Source of the DNA: JABMPX01 sp964649795
Lineage (GTDB): Bacteria; Patescibacteriota; Minisyncoccia; Portnoybacterales; UBA2143
Assembly: GCA_964649795.1 (NCBI GenBank)
Contig: CAZYQY010000006.1
Span: 1 to 31,112, forward strand
Length of the DNA stretch: 31,112 nucleotides
Direction of reading: 5' to 3'
Position numbers and translations under genes: made by a program. Positions 1-7,604 of the stretch are shown here, in pieces. Position 1 is the first letter of the stretch, and every line of letters begins with the position of its first letter. The notes below the pieces were generated by a model. That model was not told the DNA's origin. It saw only the letters and a list, made by a program, of their open reading frames with translations, and did no database searches.

Positions 1-519
1 GAAACTGTCTGTGGCTGCTAATTTAATGAAATCCTTGTCAAACTTCATAAAAATGCCGGAAATCTCCGGTCTTGATTCAGAAAGAGAAGCCATTTCTACT
101 ACTTGAGAAAATGCATTTTTCAAGATATTTCCTTGAATTTTTATTAAGGGCTTATCTTCAATTTTAGGAATAATCGGAAAATCATCAGCTGGCAATCCTT
201 TAAAAATAGCTTTAAATTTTTCGCATTTTATCTCTAGGTTTTTATCTTTAACTTTTAACTCAATTTTTTTGTTGGGTAAATTATTAACAAATTCACTTAT
301 TAATCTGGCTGGCACAGTAATGCTGCCTTTTTTTTGTATCTTGCCTGGCACCCAGCAATTAATGCCTATTTCTAAATTTGTTGAAGATATCTTTAATTTA
401 TTATTTTCAATAGATAAAAGAAGATTATTTAATATAGGCAAAGTTAAATTTCTTCCGATAATACGTTCAACAATATTCAGAGCGTATTTTAAATTTTCTT
501 GTAAGCAAATTATTTGCAT
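1..519 (-). CDS. dnaN: DNA polymerase III sliding clamp (beta subunit), N-terminal part
   Basis: This is the first 173 codons of the replication processivity clamp, which encircles DNA and tethers the polymerase; the rest lies beyond the window edge (the family is about 370 residues, so just under half is present). The ATG is at 517-519. The translation shows clamp features: an N-terminal stretch ending in GRNLTLPILNNLLL, a domain-1 segment with PARLISEFVNNLP, FKGLPADDFPIIP, and a final visible KLAATDSF, the conserved end of a beta strand in domain 2. It lies 15 bp downstream of the dnaA stop on the same strand, so the two are probably cotranscribed in the classic dnaA-dnaN order. No Shine-Dalgarno sequence is evident. 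The identity is firm; the only uncertainty is the missing C-terminal half. Confidence 0.93.
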   Translation of the reverse strand, partial: MQIICLQENLKYALNIVERIIGRNLTLPILNNLLLSIENNKLKISSTNLEIGINCWVPGKIQKKGSITVPARLISEFVNNLPNKKIELKVKDKNLEIKCEKFKAIFKGLPADDFPIIPKIEDKPLIKIQGNILKNAFSQVVEMASLSESRPEISGIFMKFDKDFIKLAATDSF

Positions 520-534
520 ATTTTTAATAACGAT

Positions 535-1884
535 TTAATTATTATATAATTGCTCTCTAATTAAATTAATTTCATGTTGGAACGATTCGCTTTCCTGAAT
601 CTCTTTGTCAATTTTTCTACAAGCATATATTACTGTTGTGTGGTCGCGTCCTCCTAATTTTTCTCCTATATATGGATAAGAACCGCTTAATTCTTTTCTA
701 ATTAAATACATACTTACTTGCCGCGGCTTAACTAGTTCTTTTTTCCGGGAATGATTTAATAAATCACTGCTATTAACATCATAAAAATCTGAAACCGTTT
801 TAATAATTGTTTTCAAGTTAGTCATTCTTTTAGGAGCATTGATTATTTGTGATAATATTTTGGACACTGCTTTAATGTCTGGATCAATCCCGTGTATTTG
901 AGAAAAAGCAATTATTCTATTGAGGCCTCCTTCTAATTCTCTAATATTTTTTTGGATATTAACGGCAATATAATTTAAGACATCATCATTAATTTTTACA
1001 CTTTTTTCTTTAGCTTTATTTTTTAAAATAGCTATTCTGCTTTCTAAGTCAGGACAACTAATATCAGCAATCATTCCTCCTTCAAAGCGGGACCGCAAAC
1101 GTTCTTCCAGCGTTGAAATCGCTTTGGGCTGCCTGTCAGAACTGATAATAATTTGCTTATTTTTTTGATAAAGCGCATTAAAAACATTGAAAAACTCTTC
1201 TTGTGTTTTTTCTTTACCAGCAATAAATTGGATATCATCAATAATTAAAGTGTCTATTTTGTGATACTTCTTTTTAAAAGTATCCATGCCTTTTTTCGAA
1301 ATAGCGTCAATTAATTCGCTAGTAAATTTCTCTGAACTAAGATATTTAATTTTTTTAGAAGGATTTTTCTGAATTAATTTATTGCCAATAGCTTGAAGAA
1401 GGTGTGTTTTCCCTAAACCAACTCCTCCATAAATAAATAAAGGGTTATAAAGCGTTCCCAGATGTTTGGTAACTGCCCTGCTGGCTGCTTGAGCCAGTTC
1501 ATTAAAAGAACCAACGACAAAATTATTAAAAGTGTATTTGTGGTTTAAGTTTGTTTCTCCATCAAGAACATATTCCTGCAAATTAAGCTGATTATTGGGC
1601 AATGGCTGGGCTTGTTTCTTTTTTATATCCGGAGCAGGTGTTCCATTAATAACAAATTTGACATCTTTAATATCTGAGGAATTGTTGCGGAGAATTTTTA
1701 AAATAAGTTTATTATACTTATTTTCTAGCCACTCTTTTGTAAAACCATTTGGTGTATTGACAGTAATCAAGCCATCCTTTTTCGAATGGATATTGGTATT
1801 TCTAAACCAGGTGATAAAACTGGCTTTAGAAATATTCAGCTCAATCTCTCCTAAAACTGTTTGCCAGAGTTCTTTAATGTTCAT
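535..1884 (-). CDS. dnaA: Chromosomal replication initiator DnaA
   Basis: DnaA binds DnaA boxes at oriC and melts the origin in its ATP form. The 449-residue product is of normal length. Domain I (about 1-80) begins MNIKELWQTVLGEIE; a short linker (about 85-115) follows; the AAA+ domain has Walker A GGVGLGKT at 153-160 and Walker B LIIDDIQF at 213-220; the C-terminal helix-turn-helix carries the DnaA signature GGRDHTTV at 411-418. The ATG at 1882-1884 gives the canonical N terminus. The gene leads a leftward dnaA-dnaN pair and is divergent from rpmH, the common bacterial origin arrangement. The 158-bp upstream gap holds a possible extended -10 and a DnaA-box variant, so autoregulation is plausible but not shown. 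There is no clear Shine-Dalgarno sequence. Confidence 0.98.
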   Translation of the reverse strand: MNIKELWQTVLGEIELNISKASFITWFRNTNIHSKKDGLITVNTPNGFTKEWLENKYNKLILKILRNNSSDIKDVKFVINGTPAPDIKKKQAQPLPNNQLNLQEYVLDGETNLNHKYTFNNFVVGSFNELAQAASRAVTKHLGTLYNPLFIYGGVGLGKTHLLQAIGNKLIQKNPSKKIKYLSSEKFTSELIDAISKKGMDTFKKKYHKIDTLIIDDIQFIAGKEKTQEEFFNVFNALYQKNKQIIISSDRQPKAISTLEERLRSRFEGGMIADISCPDLESRIAILKNKAKEKSVKINDDVLNYIAVNIQKNIRELEGGLNRIIAFSQIHGIDPDIKAVSKILSQIINAPKRMTNLKTIIKTVSDFYDVNSSDLLNHSRKKELVKPRQVSMYLIRKELSGSYPYIGEKLGGRDHTTVIYACRKIDKEIQESESFQHEINLIREQLYNN

Positions 1885-1910
1885 AATGCTTCAATGATTT
1901 TAATATTTTA

Positions 1911-1919
1911 ATTGTATCA
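1911..1919 (-). promoter_or_regulatory. Possible extended -10 promoter of dnaA
   Basis: On the minus strand the sequence TGATACAAT gives a TG-extended -10 (TACAAT at 1911-1916) about 27 bp before the dnaA ATG. No good -35 is seen 17 bp further upstream, which extended -10 promoters tolerate. This is a motif match only. Confidence 0.4.
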
Positions 1920-1968
1920 CAACTGGAAAATAAAGAAATAGATTTTTGTTAATAAATTGTGAAATACT

Positions 1969-1977
1969 TGTGGATGA
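1969..1977 (-). promoter_or_regulatory. DnaA-box-like 9-mer in the origin gap
   Basis: TGTGGATGA on the plus strand reads TCATCCACA on the minus strand, one mismatch from the consensus TTATCCACA. Its place between dnaA and rpmH makes it a credible DnaA site. Confidence 0.5.
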
Positions 1978-1987
1978 ATTACTCAAT

Positions 1988-2016
1988 TTGACTATATTAA
2001 TCTTAAGTGCTAATCT
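1988..2016 (+). promoter_or_regulatory. Putative promoter of the rpmH-rnpA-yidC-jag group
   Basis: TTGACT (1988-1993) and TAATCT (2011-2016) are separated by 17 bp. The -35 matches 5 of 6 consensus bases and the -10 only 3 of 6. The predicted start of transcription, near 2023, would leave a leader of about 20 nt before rpmH. Confidence 0.5.
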
Positions 2017-2042
2017 AAATATCAGATACTAAATACTATATT

Positions 2043-2177
2043 ATGTCTTTTACTTACAAACCCAAGAAAAGCAAAAGGAAAAAAACTCATGGCTTTAAAG
2101 CGCGAATGGCTACATCATACGGTCGCCGAGTATTATCTAAAAGGAGAGCTAAGCAAAGAAAGAAATTAACTGTCTAA
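2043..2177 (+). CDS. rpmH: 50S ribosomal protein L34
   Basis: This is a 44-residue, strongly basic protein of the large ribosomal subunit. It begins MSFTYKPKKSKRKKTHGF and continues KARMATSYGRRVLSKRR, matching the L34 pattern in which KxxHGFxxRMxTxxGRxVLxxRR is conserved. The ATG at 2043 and TAA at 2175-2177 are unambiguous. It is the first gene of the rightward group at the origin and is followed 11 bp later by rnpA, the near-universal rpmH-rnpA pair. There is no obvious Shine-Dalgarno sequence; the upstream promoter at 1988-2016 probably drives it. Length and motif agree fully with the family. Confidence 0.97.
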   Translation: MSFTYKPKKSKRKKTHGFKARMATSYGRRVLSKRRAKQRKKLTV

Positions 2178-2188
2178 TTTCGCAATTT

Positions 2189-2530
2189 ATGCTATCTAGA
2201 GAATACAAATTAAAGAAAGAAAATGATTTTAAGAAAGTATTCAAAAATGGAAAATATTATCAGCAAGAGTTTATTAGGATTAAAATATTAAAAAATGATT
2301 TAGAAATAGATAGATTTGGTTTTCCAATCGGTTTGAAAATATCTAAAAAAGCCGTTCAAAGGAATAAAATCAAACGAAGATTAGAAGAAATAATCAGATT
2401 AAAATTAAATCAAATGAAATCTGGTTTTGATATAATTATTTTAGTTAATCCGGAAATAATAGAAAAAAGTTATCAGGAAATTGAAAAAGCTTTAATCAGT
2501 TTATTTAAAAAAGCTAATATACTCTCTTAA
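2189..2530 (+). CDS. rnpA: Ribonuclease P protein component
   Basis: This is the protein subunit of RNase P, which assists the catalytic RNA in removing 5' leaders from tRNA precursors. The 113-residue product has normal length and begins MLSREYKLKKENDFKKVFKNGK, the typical start with an early KxxxFxxVF element. The conserved RNR region is KKAVQRNKIKRRLEEIIR at about residues 53-70, the surface that contacts P RNA. It follows rpmH by 11 bp and precedes yidC by 15 bp, the usual origin-linked order. There is no visible Shine-Dalgarno sequence, as for its neighbours. The P RNA gene itself is not in this window. Confidence 0.95.
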   Translation: MLSREYKLKKENDFKKVFKNGKYYQQEFIRIKILKNDLEIDRFGFPIGLKISKKAVQRNKIKRRLEEIIRLKLNQMKSGFDIIILVNPEIIEKSYQEIEKALISLFKKANILS

Positions 2531-2545
2531 ACATAACCAAAAAAT

Positions 2546-3262
2546 ATGGATATAATAATTACGATTTTTAATGAAGTTCTTTACCGGCCTTTATTTAATG
2601 CTCTGGTCTGGCTTTATAATACTATTCCTGGTCATGATTTAGGAATATCAATTATCATTTTAACTGTTTTAATACGCTTTATTTTTTATCCGCTTTCCAA
2701 AAAATCTATCCAATCGCAAAAAGCTATGGCTAAATTGCAGCCAGAAATAAAGGAGATTCAAAAAAAATATAAAAATAAAGAAGAGCAGGTTAAAGCAACA
2801 ATGGCTTTGTATAAAAAGCATAAGGTAAATCCAATGACTGGCTGTTTGCCTATTCTGGTGCAATTTCCTATCCTTATTGCTTTGTATCGGGTTTTCTTTA
2901 CTGGATTAGACCCTCAAAAATTAGATGGTCTTTATAGCTTTATTAGCAGGCCAGATTCTCTTGATCCAATGTTTTTAAACATAGTTAATCTTTCTCAAGC
3001 AAGTATTGCTTTGGCTATTTTGGCTGGTTTTTTACAGTTTATCCAATCTAAAATGATTATGCCTAAAAAAATAGCCGGACAAAAAAAACTAAAAATCGGT
3101 GGAATGGATTTTTCTTCTTTAATGGGTCAGCAAATGACTTATTTTATGCCAATAATAACTGTTTTTATTGCTTGGAGATTACCAGCTGCTTTACCTCTTT
3201 ACTGGATAATAATTACTTTATTTGGCATTTTTCAGCAACATTTTACAAAAATAAAGATCTAA
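2546..3262 (+). CDS. yidC: Membrane protein insertase YidC/Oxa1
   Basis: YidC inserts membrane proteins into the cytoplasmic membrane, alone or with SecYEG. The 238-residue product is the short, Gram-positive-like form without the large periplasmic domain of Proteobacteria. Five hydrophobic segments can be seen; the second, IIILTVLIRFIFYPLSKKS, holds the conserved hydrophilic-groove arginine (R44). It is followed by a charged cytoplasmic hairpin (about 55-95) and a conserved NPMTGCLPILVQFPI segment (95-109). There is no lipobox at the N terminus, unlike Firmicutes paralogues. It sits between rnpA and jag, with 10 bp to jag, in the standard order; yidD, often present here in other bacteria, is missing. 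Confidence 0.95.
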   Translation: MDIIITIFNEVLYRPLFNALVWLYNTIPGHDLGISIIILTVLIRFIFYPLSKKSIQSQKAMAKLQPEIKEIQKKYKNKEEQVKATMALYKKHKVNPMTGCLPILVQFPILIALYRVFFTGLDPQKLDGLYSFISRPDSLDPMFLNIVNLSQASIALAILAGFLQFIQSKMIMPKKIAGQKKLKIGGMDFSSLMGQQMTYFMPIITVFIAWRLPAALPLYWIIITLFGIFQQHFTKIKI

Positions 3263-3272
3263 AAATTTTAAC

Positions 3273-3731
3273 ATGGATAATTTAAAAACTATCAAAGAAA
3301 CAATTATTGATTTATTAAAAAGAATGAACTTTGATGGCAAAGTAGATGTTGATATTTCTGACGAAAATAATATTTTAGCTAATATCCAAACCGAACAAGC
3401 TAATTTTTTAATCGGTCAATCAGGAGCAAATTTAGACGCTTTACAGCATATAATTAGAATTATAATCAATAAAAAAAGCGGTGAATTTGTTCATTTTATT
3501 CTAGATGTTAATAATTATCGAAAATATAAGATTGAACTTCTAAAAGAATTGGCAGAAAATGTTGCTAAACAGGTTTTAACAGAAAAAGTAGCTGTAACTC
3601 TTCGCCCAATGACTGCGTATGACAGAAGAATTGTCCATTTGGCCTTAGCTAATAATTCTCAGATAGTTACTGAAAGCATTGGCAATGGCACAGAAAGAAA
3701 AATCACTATTAAATCCTTATTAACAGAGTAA
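3273..3731 (+). CDS. jag: Jag/KhpB-type KH-R3H RNA-binding protein
   Basis: This small cytoplasmic RNA-binding protein is often encoded beside yidC; in other bacteria Jag/KhpB binds RNA and affects cell-envelope growth. The 152-residue product has a short N-terminal Jag-like start, then a KH domain with its GxxG loop in LIGQSGANLDALQHIIR (about 48-64), and a C-terminal R3H domain with RPMTAYDRRIVHLAL (about 111-125). This is somewhat shorter than Firmicutes Jag, whose N-terminal domain and linker are longer. The gene lies 10 bp after yidC and only 1 bp before the flippase gene, so it may be cotranscribed with the glycan genes downstream. Confidence 0.92.
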   Translation: MDNLKTIKETIIDLLKRMNFDGKVDVDISDENNILANIQTEQANFLIGQSGANLDALQHIIRIIINKKSGEFVHFILDVNNYRKYKIELLKELAENVAKQVLTEKVAVTLRPMTAYDRRIVHLALANNSQIVTESIGNGTERKITIKSLLTE

Positions 3732-3732
3732 C

Positions 3733-5139
3733 ATGATAGGCAAAAAAATAGCTTATAATACGATTATTTCAACAGGGGCTAGAATCATTGGATTAGCCCT
3801 TTCTTTAATTGTTATTGGTTTTATAACCCGTTATTTGGGGCAAACTGGTTTTGGTTATTATTCTACTGTCTTGGCTTTTTTGTTTTTCTTTACTGTTCTG
3901 GCTGATTTGGGCCTTTATTCTATTTGCGTTCGTGAAATTTCCAAGCCAAAGGCCAATCAAGAAAAAATAGCCAGCAATGCCTTTACTTTAAGATTTTTTG
4001 CTGGCTTATTTATATTCTGTTTAGCGCCTTTAATTGTTTGTTTTTTCCCTTATTCCTCAGAAATTAAATTGGGTGTTTTAATCGGTTCAATTGGATTTTG
4101 GCTAATGTCTAACCAGCAGATTTTAATAGGTATTTTCCAAAAATATTTAAGAATGGATAAAGTAGCTTTGGCAGAATTTTTGGGACGATTAATTCAATTA
4201 GGACTAGTTGTTTTCTTTATTTGGCAGGGTTTTGGATTTCTGTCTATTATTAGCGCATTAGTCGGCGGTTCCTTAGTTAATTTTCTTTTAGTTTTTTTCT
4301 TGAGTCAGAAATATATTCATATTTCTTTTCAGTTTGATTTTATTTTTTGGAAATCTTTATTAAAAAAATCTCTTCCTTTGGCTTTAGCGATTGTTTTTAC
4401 AGTAATATATTTTAAATTAGACACTATTATGCTCTCTTTAATGAAGCCATTAGCTGATGTTGGTATTTATAATCTATCTTATAAATTTTTAGAGAGTTTA
4501 CTTTTTTTCCCAGCTATGTTTGTTGGTTTAGTAATGCCTTTAATGTCCAAATATGCTTTTTTTGATAGAGAGAAATTCAAAAAAATTACACAAGAAACTT
4601 TAAATCTTTTATTAATGTTTGTTGTGCCTTTAATTATCGGCATTTTCTTTCTTTCTAAAGAAATAGTTGTTTTAATTGCAGGTAAAGATTTTATCTTGTC
4701 AGCTGGCGTTTTGAATATCTTAATAATCGCCGGTAGCATAATTTTCTTAGGAATTCTTTTTTCTAATATGATTATTTCTTTGGAAAAGCAGAAAAGCTTA
4801 ACTTATATTTATGGAATTGGCGCAATAGTTAATTTAGCTGCTAACTTAATTTTTATTCCTAAATACTCTTATTATGGAGCAGCTTGGACAACCGTTTTAA
4901 CTGAATTAATTGTTACTGCTTTGATGCTAGTGGTACTTTATAAGACATTTAAGGTATTACCTTATTTTCATTCTCTGATTAAATATTGCTTAGCTGGCTT
5001 AGCAATGATCTTAATGTTTTATTTTTTGCCTGAATGGAATTTATTTATCTTAATTATTCTAACTTCTTCAGCTTATTTTATTAGTTTATGGCTGATTCAC
5101 GGAATTCCAGTTAAAAGAATAAGGCATGAGTTGTTATAA
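3733..5139 (+). CDS. Wzx-type polysaccharide flippase (MOP superfamily)
   Basis: This is a polytopic membrane protein of 468 residues with about 14 hydrophobic helices, typical of the polysaccharide-biosynthesis branch of the MOP exporters. It begins MIGKKIAYNTIISTGARIIG and has the family pattern GFITRYLGQTGFGYYSTVLAF in helices 1-2 followed by LADLGLYSICVREISK. Such proteins flip lipid-linked oligosaccharides across the cytoplasmic membrane. The two following genes are O-antigen-ligase/polymerase-like, which supports a glycan role; no glycosyltransferases are in view, so the substrate is unknown. The gene starts 1 bp after jag and its end overlaps the first start of the next gene, suggesting translational coupling. 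A lipid II flippase (MurJ) is less likely, given the start motif and neighbours. Confidence 0.88.
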   Translation: MIGKKIAYNTIISTGARIIGLALSLIVIGFITRYLGQTGFGYYSTVLAFLFFFTVLADLGLYSICVREISKPKANQEKIASNAFTLRFFAGLFIFCLAPLIVCFFPYSSEIKLGVLIGSIGFWLMSNQQILIGIFQKYLRMDKVALAEFLGRLIQLGLVVFFIWQGFGFLSIISALVGGSLVNFLLVFFLSQKYIHISFQFDFIFWKSLLKKSLPLALAIVFTVIYFKLDTIMLSLMKPLADVGIYNLSYKFLESLLFFPAMFVGLVMPLMSKYAFFDREKFKKITQETLNLLLMFVVPLIIGIFFLSKEIVVLIAGKDFILSAGVLNILIIAGSIIFLGILFSNMIISLEKQKSLTYIYGIGAIVNLAANLIFIPKYSYYGAAWTTVLTELIVTALMLVVLYKTFKVLPYFHSLIKYCLAGLAMILMFYFLPEWNLFILIILTSSAYFISLWLIHGIPVKRIRHELL

Positions 5140-6439
5140 TATGTATATCTGGCTTCTTTTATTAATTGCTTATATTCCTTTTCAAATTGCTTTAAACCCG
5201 AGCTCTGATTTTGATTTAGCTTCTATCAGGATTTTCATTATTTTATTGTTTGTTTTTTATTTATGTAAAAACATAATTATTAAAAAAGGAAGAAACAAAT
5301 TGCATTTTAAAAACCTGCAGGCAATTAGCTTATTATTCTTTTTGACTCTAACTGTTATTTCCTTAATTAGCGCTGAAAATATTTTTTGGGGACTAAGAAA
5401 GATAATTTTCTTTTTATCTATTTTCCCTCTCTATTTTTTAACTGTTGCTTTGGTCAAAAAATCAGAGCAGATAAAAAAGATTATTTTAATCTTAATTGGC
5501 AGCGCTATTCTGTCTTCTTTTGTTGGTATGTTCCAATTTTTAGCCCAGTTTATTTTTGGCTTAGAAAAAGTTTATGCTTTTTGGATAATTAATATTATGC
5601 CGATATTCTCTGGTTTTAATTTAGGGGCAATGATTCTGGCTTATCCTAGTTTGCTAGTTAATATTAATGGCCAAACAATTATGAGAGCTTTTTCTTTTTT
5701 TTCTGATCCGCATATGTTTTCTTTTTATTTAGGATTAATTTTACCATTAGGTATAGCTTATTCTTTGCTAATCAAGAATAAAAAGATATTATTCTTAAAT
5801 TTTAGCCTATTATTTTTTGTCTTATTATTAACTTTTACTAGAGGCGCCTATATCGCCATTATAGTCAGTTTTATTTTTTTGGCCTTTTTGATTTATAGAT
5901 ATTTAAGAAATAAAAAAATGGCTTTTCTACTTTTGCTAATTCTGATTATTTTTATTATTCCAATTACGCCTATTTCTGACCGTTTTTACTCAACTTTTAA
6001 TTTAAGCGAGGGTTCAAATATAGGACGCTTAGAAATGTGGGAACAATCCAGCAAAATTGCTCTAATTAATTTTTGGCAGGGAGTTGGTTTGGGAAATTAC
6101 TCTTTAACAGTTAATGCGCGTTTTGACTACCGCAATCCAGTTACTGCTCATAGTCTTTATTTGGATATCTTTTCCGAAATGGGAATTTTTGCTTTATTTA
6201 TCTGGCTGTTCTTGATTTTAGGAACTATCAGTAAATTATTCTGGAAATTAAGGAAAACAGACGATGAAAAAGAGAAATGCCTTTTGATTGGTTTAATCGG
6301 TTCTTTATTATATTTCTCAATGCATAGCTGTTTTGAAACAGCTATATACAGCCCTGTTGTTTTAGCTTTGTTAATGATAATCCTGGGCCTGTCTACAGTT
6401 GTTCTGCGAAAGTATGCTTCAAAAAATCATACATTTTAA
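5126..6439 (+). CDS. O-antigen ligase/polymerase-like membrane protein (copy 1)
   Basis: This is a 437-residue polytopic protein of the Wzy_C / O-antigen ligase superfamily, which transfers or polymerises lipid-linked glycans outside the cytoplasmic membrane. About 11-12 hydrophobic helices are visible. The catalytic-type loop follows the pattern LTFTRGAYIAI (about 237-247), then EMWEQSSKIAL, GVGLGNYSLTVNARFDYRN and AHSLYLDIFSEMG; the H of AHSLYLD corresponds to the functional histidine of this family. The first ATG (5126) overlaps the flippase by 14 bp; an in-frame ATG at 5141 lies directly after the flippase stop and gives MYIWLLLL, an equally good start. Ligase and polymerase cannot be told apart from sequence alone. 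Confidence 0.85.
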   Translation: MSCYNMYIWLLLLIAYIPFQIALNPSSDFDLASIRIFIILLFVFYLCKNIIIKKGRNKLHFKNLQAISLLFFLTLTVISLISAENIFWGLRKIIFFLSIFPLYFLTVALVKKSEQIKKIILILIGSAILSSFVGMFQFLAQFIFGLEKVYAFWIINIMPIFSGFNLGAMILAYPSLLVNINGQTIMRAFSFFSDPHMFSFYLGLILPLGIAYSLLIKNKKILFLNFSLLFFVLLLTFTRGAYIAIIVSFIFLAFLIYRYLRNKKMAFLLLLILIIFIIPITPISDRFYSTFNLSEGSNIGRLEMWEQSSKIALINFWQGVGLGNYSLTVNARFDYRNPVTAHSLYLDIFSEMGIFALFIWLFLILGTISKLFWKLRKTDDEKEKCLLIGLIGSLLYFSMHSCFETAIYSPVVLALLMIILGLSTVVLRKYASKNHTF

Positions 6440-7604
6440 TATTTGCTTAATAGTTTTCTCTCTGCCTCTTTATTTGATTAATTTTAAAATTGGCTGGGTG
6501 CCAATGACTATTTTAGAATTAATGATTTATGGATTATTTTTAATTTGGCTGATTGAGAAATTTTTTAATTCAGAATTAAAGTCCATTTTTCAATTTTTTA
6601 CAGAAGATAAATTTTGGTTTTACCCTATATTTTTGATTTTTCTTGGAGTTACTATCTCCACTTTATTCTCAAATAATATTCAAACAAGCGCTGGCATTTG
6701 GAAAGGATGGTTTCTAGTCCCATTGCTTTTTTTTATAGTGTTGACTGATAGTATAAAAAATAAAAAACAAATTAGAAATATATTTTTTGCTCTATTCTTG
6801 TCTGGAATAGGAGTAAGTTTAATTTCCTTTTTTTATTGGTTTAATAATGATTTAACTTATGATGGCCGTTTACAATCCTTTTATCTTTCTCCTAATTATT
6901 TAGCTATGTATTTGTCCCCTATCTTTATTTTATCATTTTATTTGTATTTTTGTTTTAAGAAAAGTATTTATAAAATCATCTTGTTCGTTGTTCATTGTTC
7001 ATTGTTCATTGTTATTTATTTAACCTATTCTTTTGGCGCATGGTTAGGATTGTTATGTGCTTTAATTTTCATTATTATTAATTCTAAACATAAAAAGACA
7101 AATTTTTCTTATTTATTAATAGGTATTCTTCTTTTATTGCTCACTTGTTTTTTGTTTGGGCAAATGCCCAATCAAAAAATTCAAGGGTTTCTTGATTTTT
7201 CCTATCCTTCTCTAAAATCCCGTTTAATTATATGGCAAAGCGCCTGGGAAATAATAAAAGACCATTCCTTAATAGGGATTGGCCCAGGCACATTTCAAAA
7301 ATACTATTTAGAATATCAGAATAAATTTAAACCTTATTTAGAATGGGCTGTGCCTCAACCGCATAATGTCTTTTTCGCTTTCTGGTTACAAACTGGTTTA
7401 ATTGGCTTAATTGGCTTTATCTGGCTATTAATAATCTTTTTTAGATCTAAATACTCATTATTTAATACTTTTCTTATAGCAGCTATGATTTATATTTTAA
7501 TCCATGGATTAATTGATACTACTTATTGGAAAAATGATTTATCAATTATTTTTTGGTTAATTACAGCTCTAAGCTATACAAAAATTCATTTTTCCTATTT
7601 ATAA
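6414..7604 (+). CDS. O-antigen ligase/polymerase-like membrane protein (copy 2)
   Basis: This is a second polytopic protein of the same superfamily, 396 residues from the ATG at 6414 (a TTG five codons upstream at 6399 is also in frame). It overlaps the preceding gene by 26 bp. About 10 helices are seen; the signature loop is GIGPGTFQKYYLEYQNKF followed by QPHNVFFAFWLQTGLIG, with the family histidine in PHN. It differs enough from copy 1 to be a separate family member, not a recent duplicate. An internal helix contains a heptad DNA repeat (6981-7008) encoding LFVVHCSLFIV. Its 3' end overlaps the convergent beta-propeller gene by 44 bp, so no classical terminator separates the two transcription units. 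Confidence 0.83.
   Translation: MLQKIIHFNICLIVFSLPLYLINFKIGWVPMTILELMIYGLFLIWLIEKFFNSELKSIFQFFTEDKFWFYPIFLIFLGVTISTLFSNNIQTSAGIWKGWFLVPLLFFIVLTDSIKNKKQIRNIFFALFLSGIGVSLISFFYWFNNDLTYDGRLQSFYLSPNYLAMYLSPIFILSFYLYFCFKKSIYKIILFVVHCSLFIVIYLTYSFGAWLGLLCALIFIIINSKHKKTNFSYLLIGILLLLLTCFLFGQMPNQKIQGFLDFSYPSLKSRLIIWQSAWEIIKDHSLIGIGPGTFQKYYLEYQNKFKPYLEWAVPQPHNVFFAFWLQTGLIGLIGFIWLLIIFFRSKYSLFNTFLIAAMIYILIHGLIDTTYWKNDLSIIFWLITALSYTKIHFSYL
6981..7008 (+). repeat. TTGTTCR heptad tandem repeat, four units, inside a membrane helix
   Basis: The sequence reads TTGTTCG once and TTGTTCA three times in direct succession, followed by a partial fifth unit. Because 7 nt times 3 is 21 nt, one full cycle encodes seven residues, here LFVVHCS then LFIV. 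The same heptad and the same reading frame recur at 9090-9110 in another gene. Confidence 0.85.

Larger units (their letters stand above)
1885..2042. other. Putative origin region (oriC) between dnaA and rpmH
   Basis: This 158-bp gap separates divergent dnaA and rpmH and is very AT-rich. It contains one recognisable DnaA-box variant (1969-1977), AT-rich tracts between 1895 and 1960 that could serve as an unwinding element, and promoters for both flanking genes. The position next to dnaA and rpmH is the usual origin location in many bacteria. Against it, only one convincing box is visible, fewer than in well-studied origins, so origin function is inferred from position. Confidence 0.5.

Noticed and set aside
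269..538. An 89-codon open frame antisense to dnaN.
   Set aside because: The minus strand encodes the conserved sliding clamp; this frame is a shadow.
7561..7604. An intrinsic terminator between the convergent ligase-like and beta-propeller genes.
   Set aside because: The coding regions overlap and no hairpin followed by a T-run was found.
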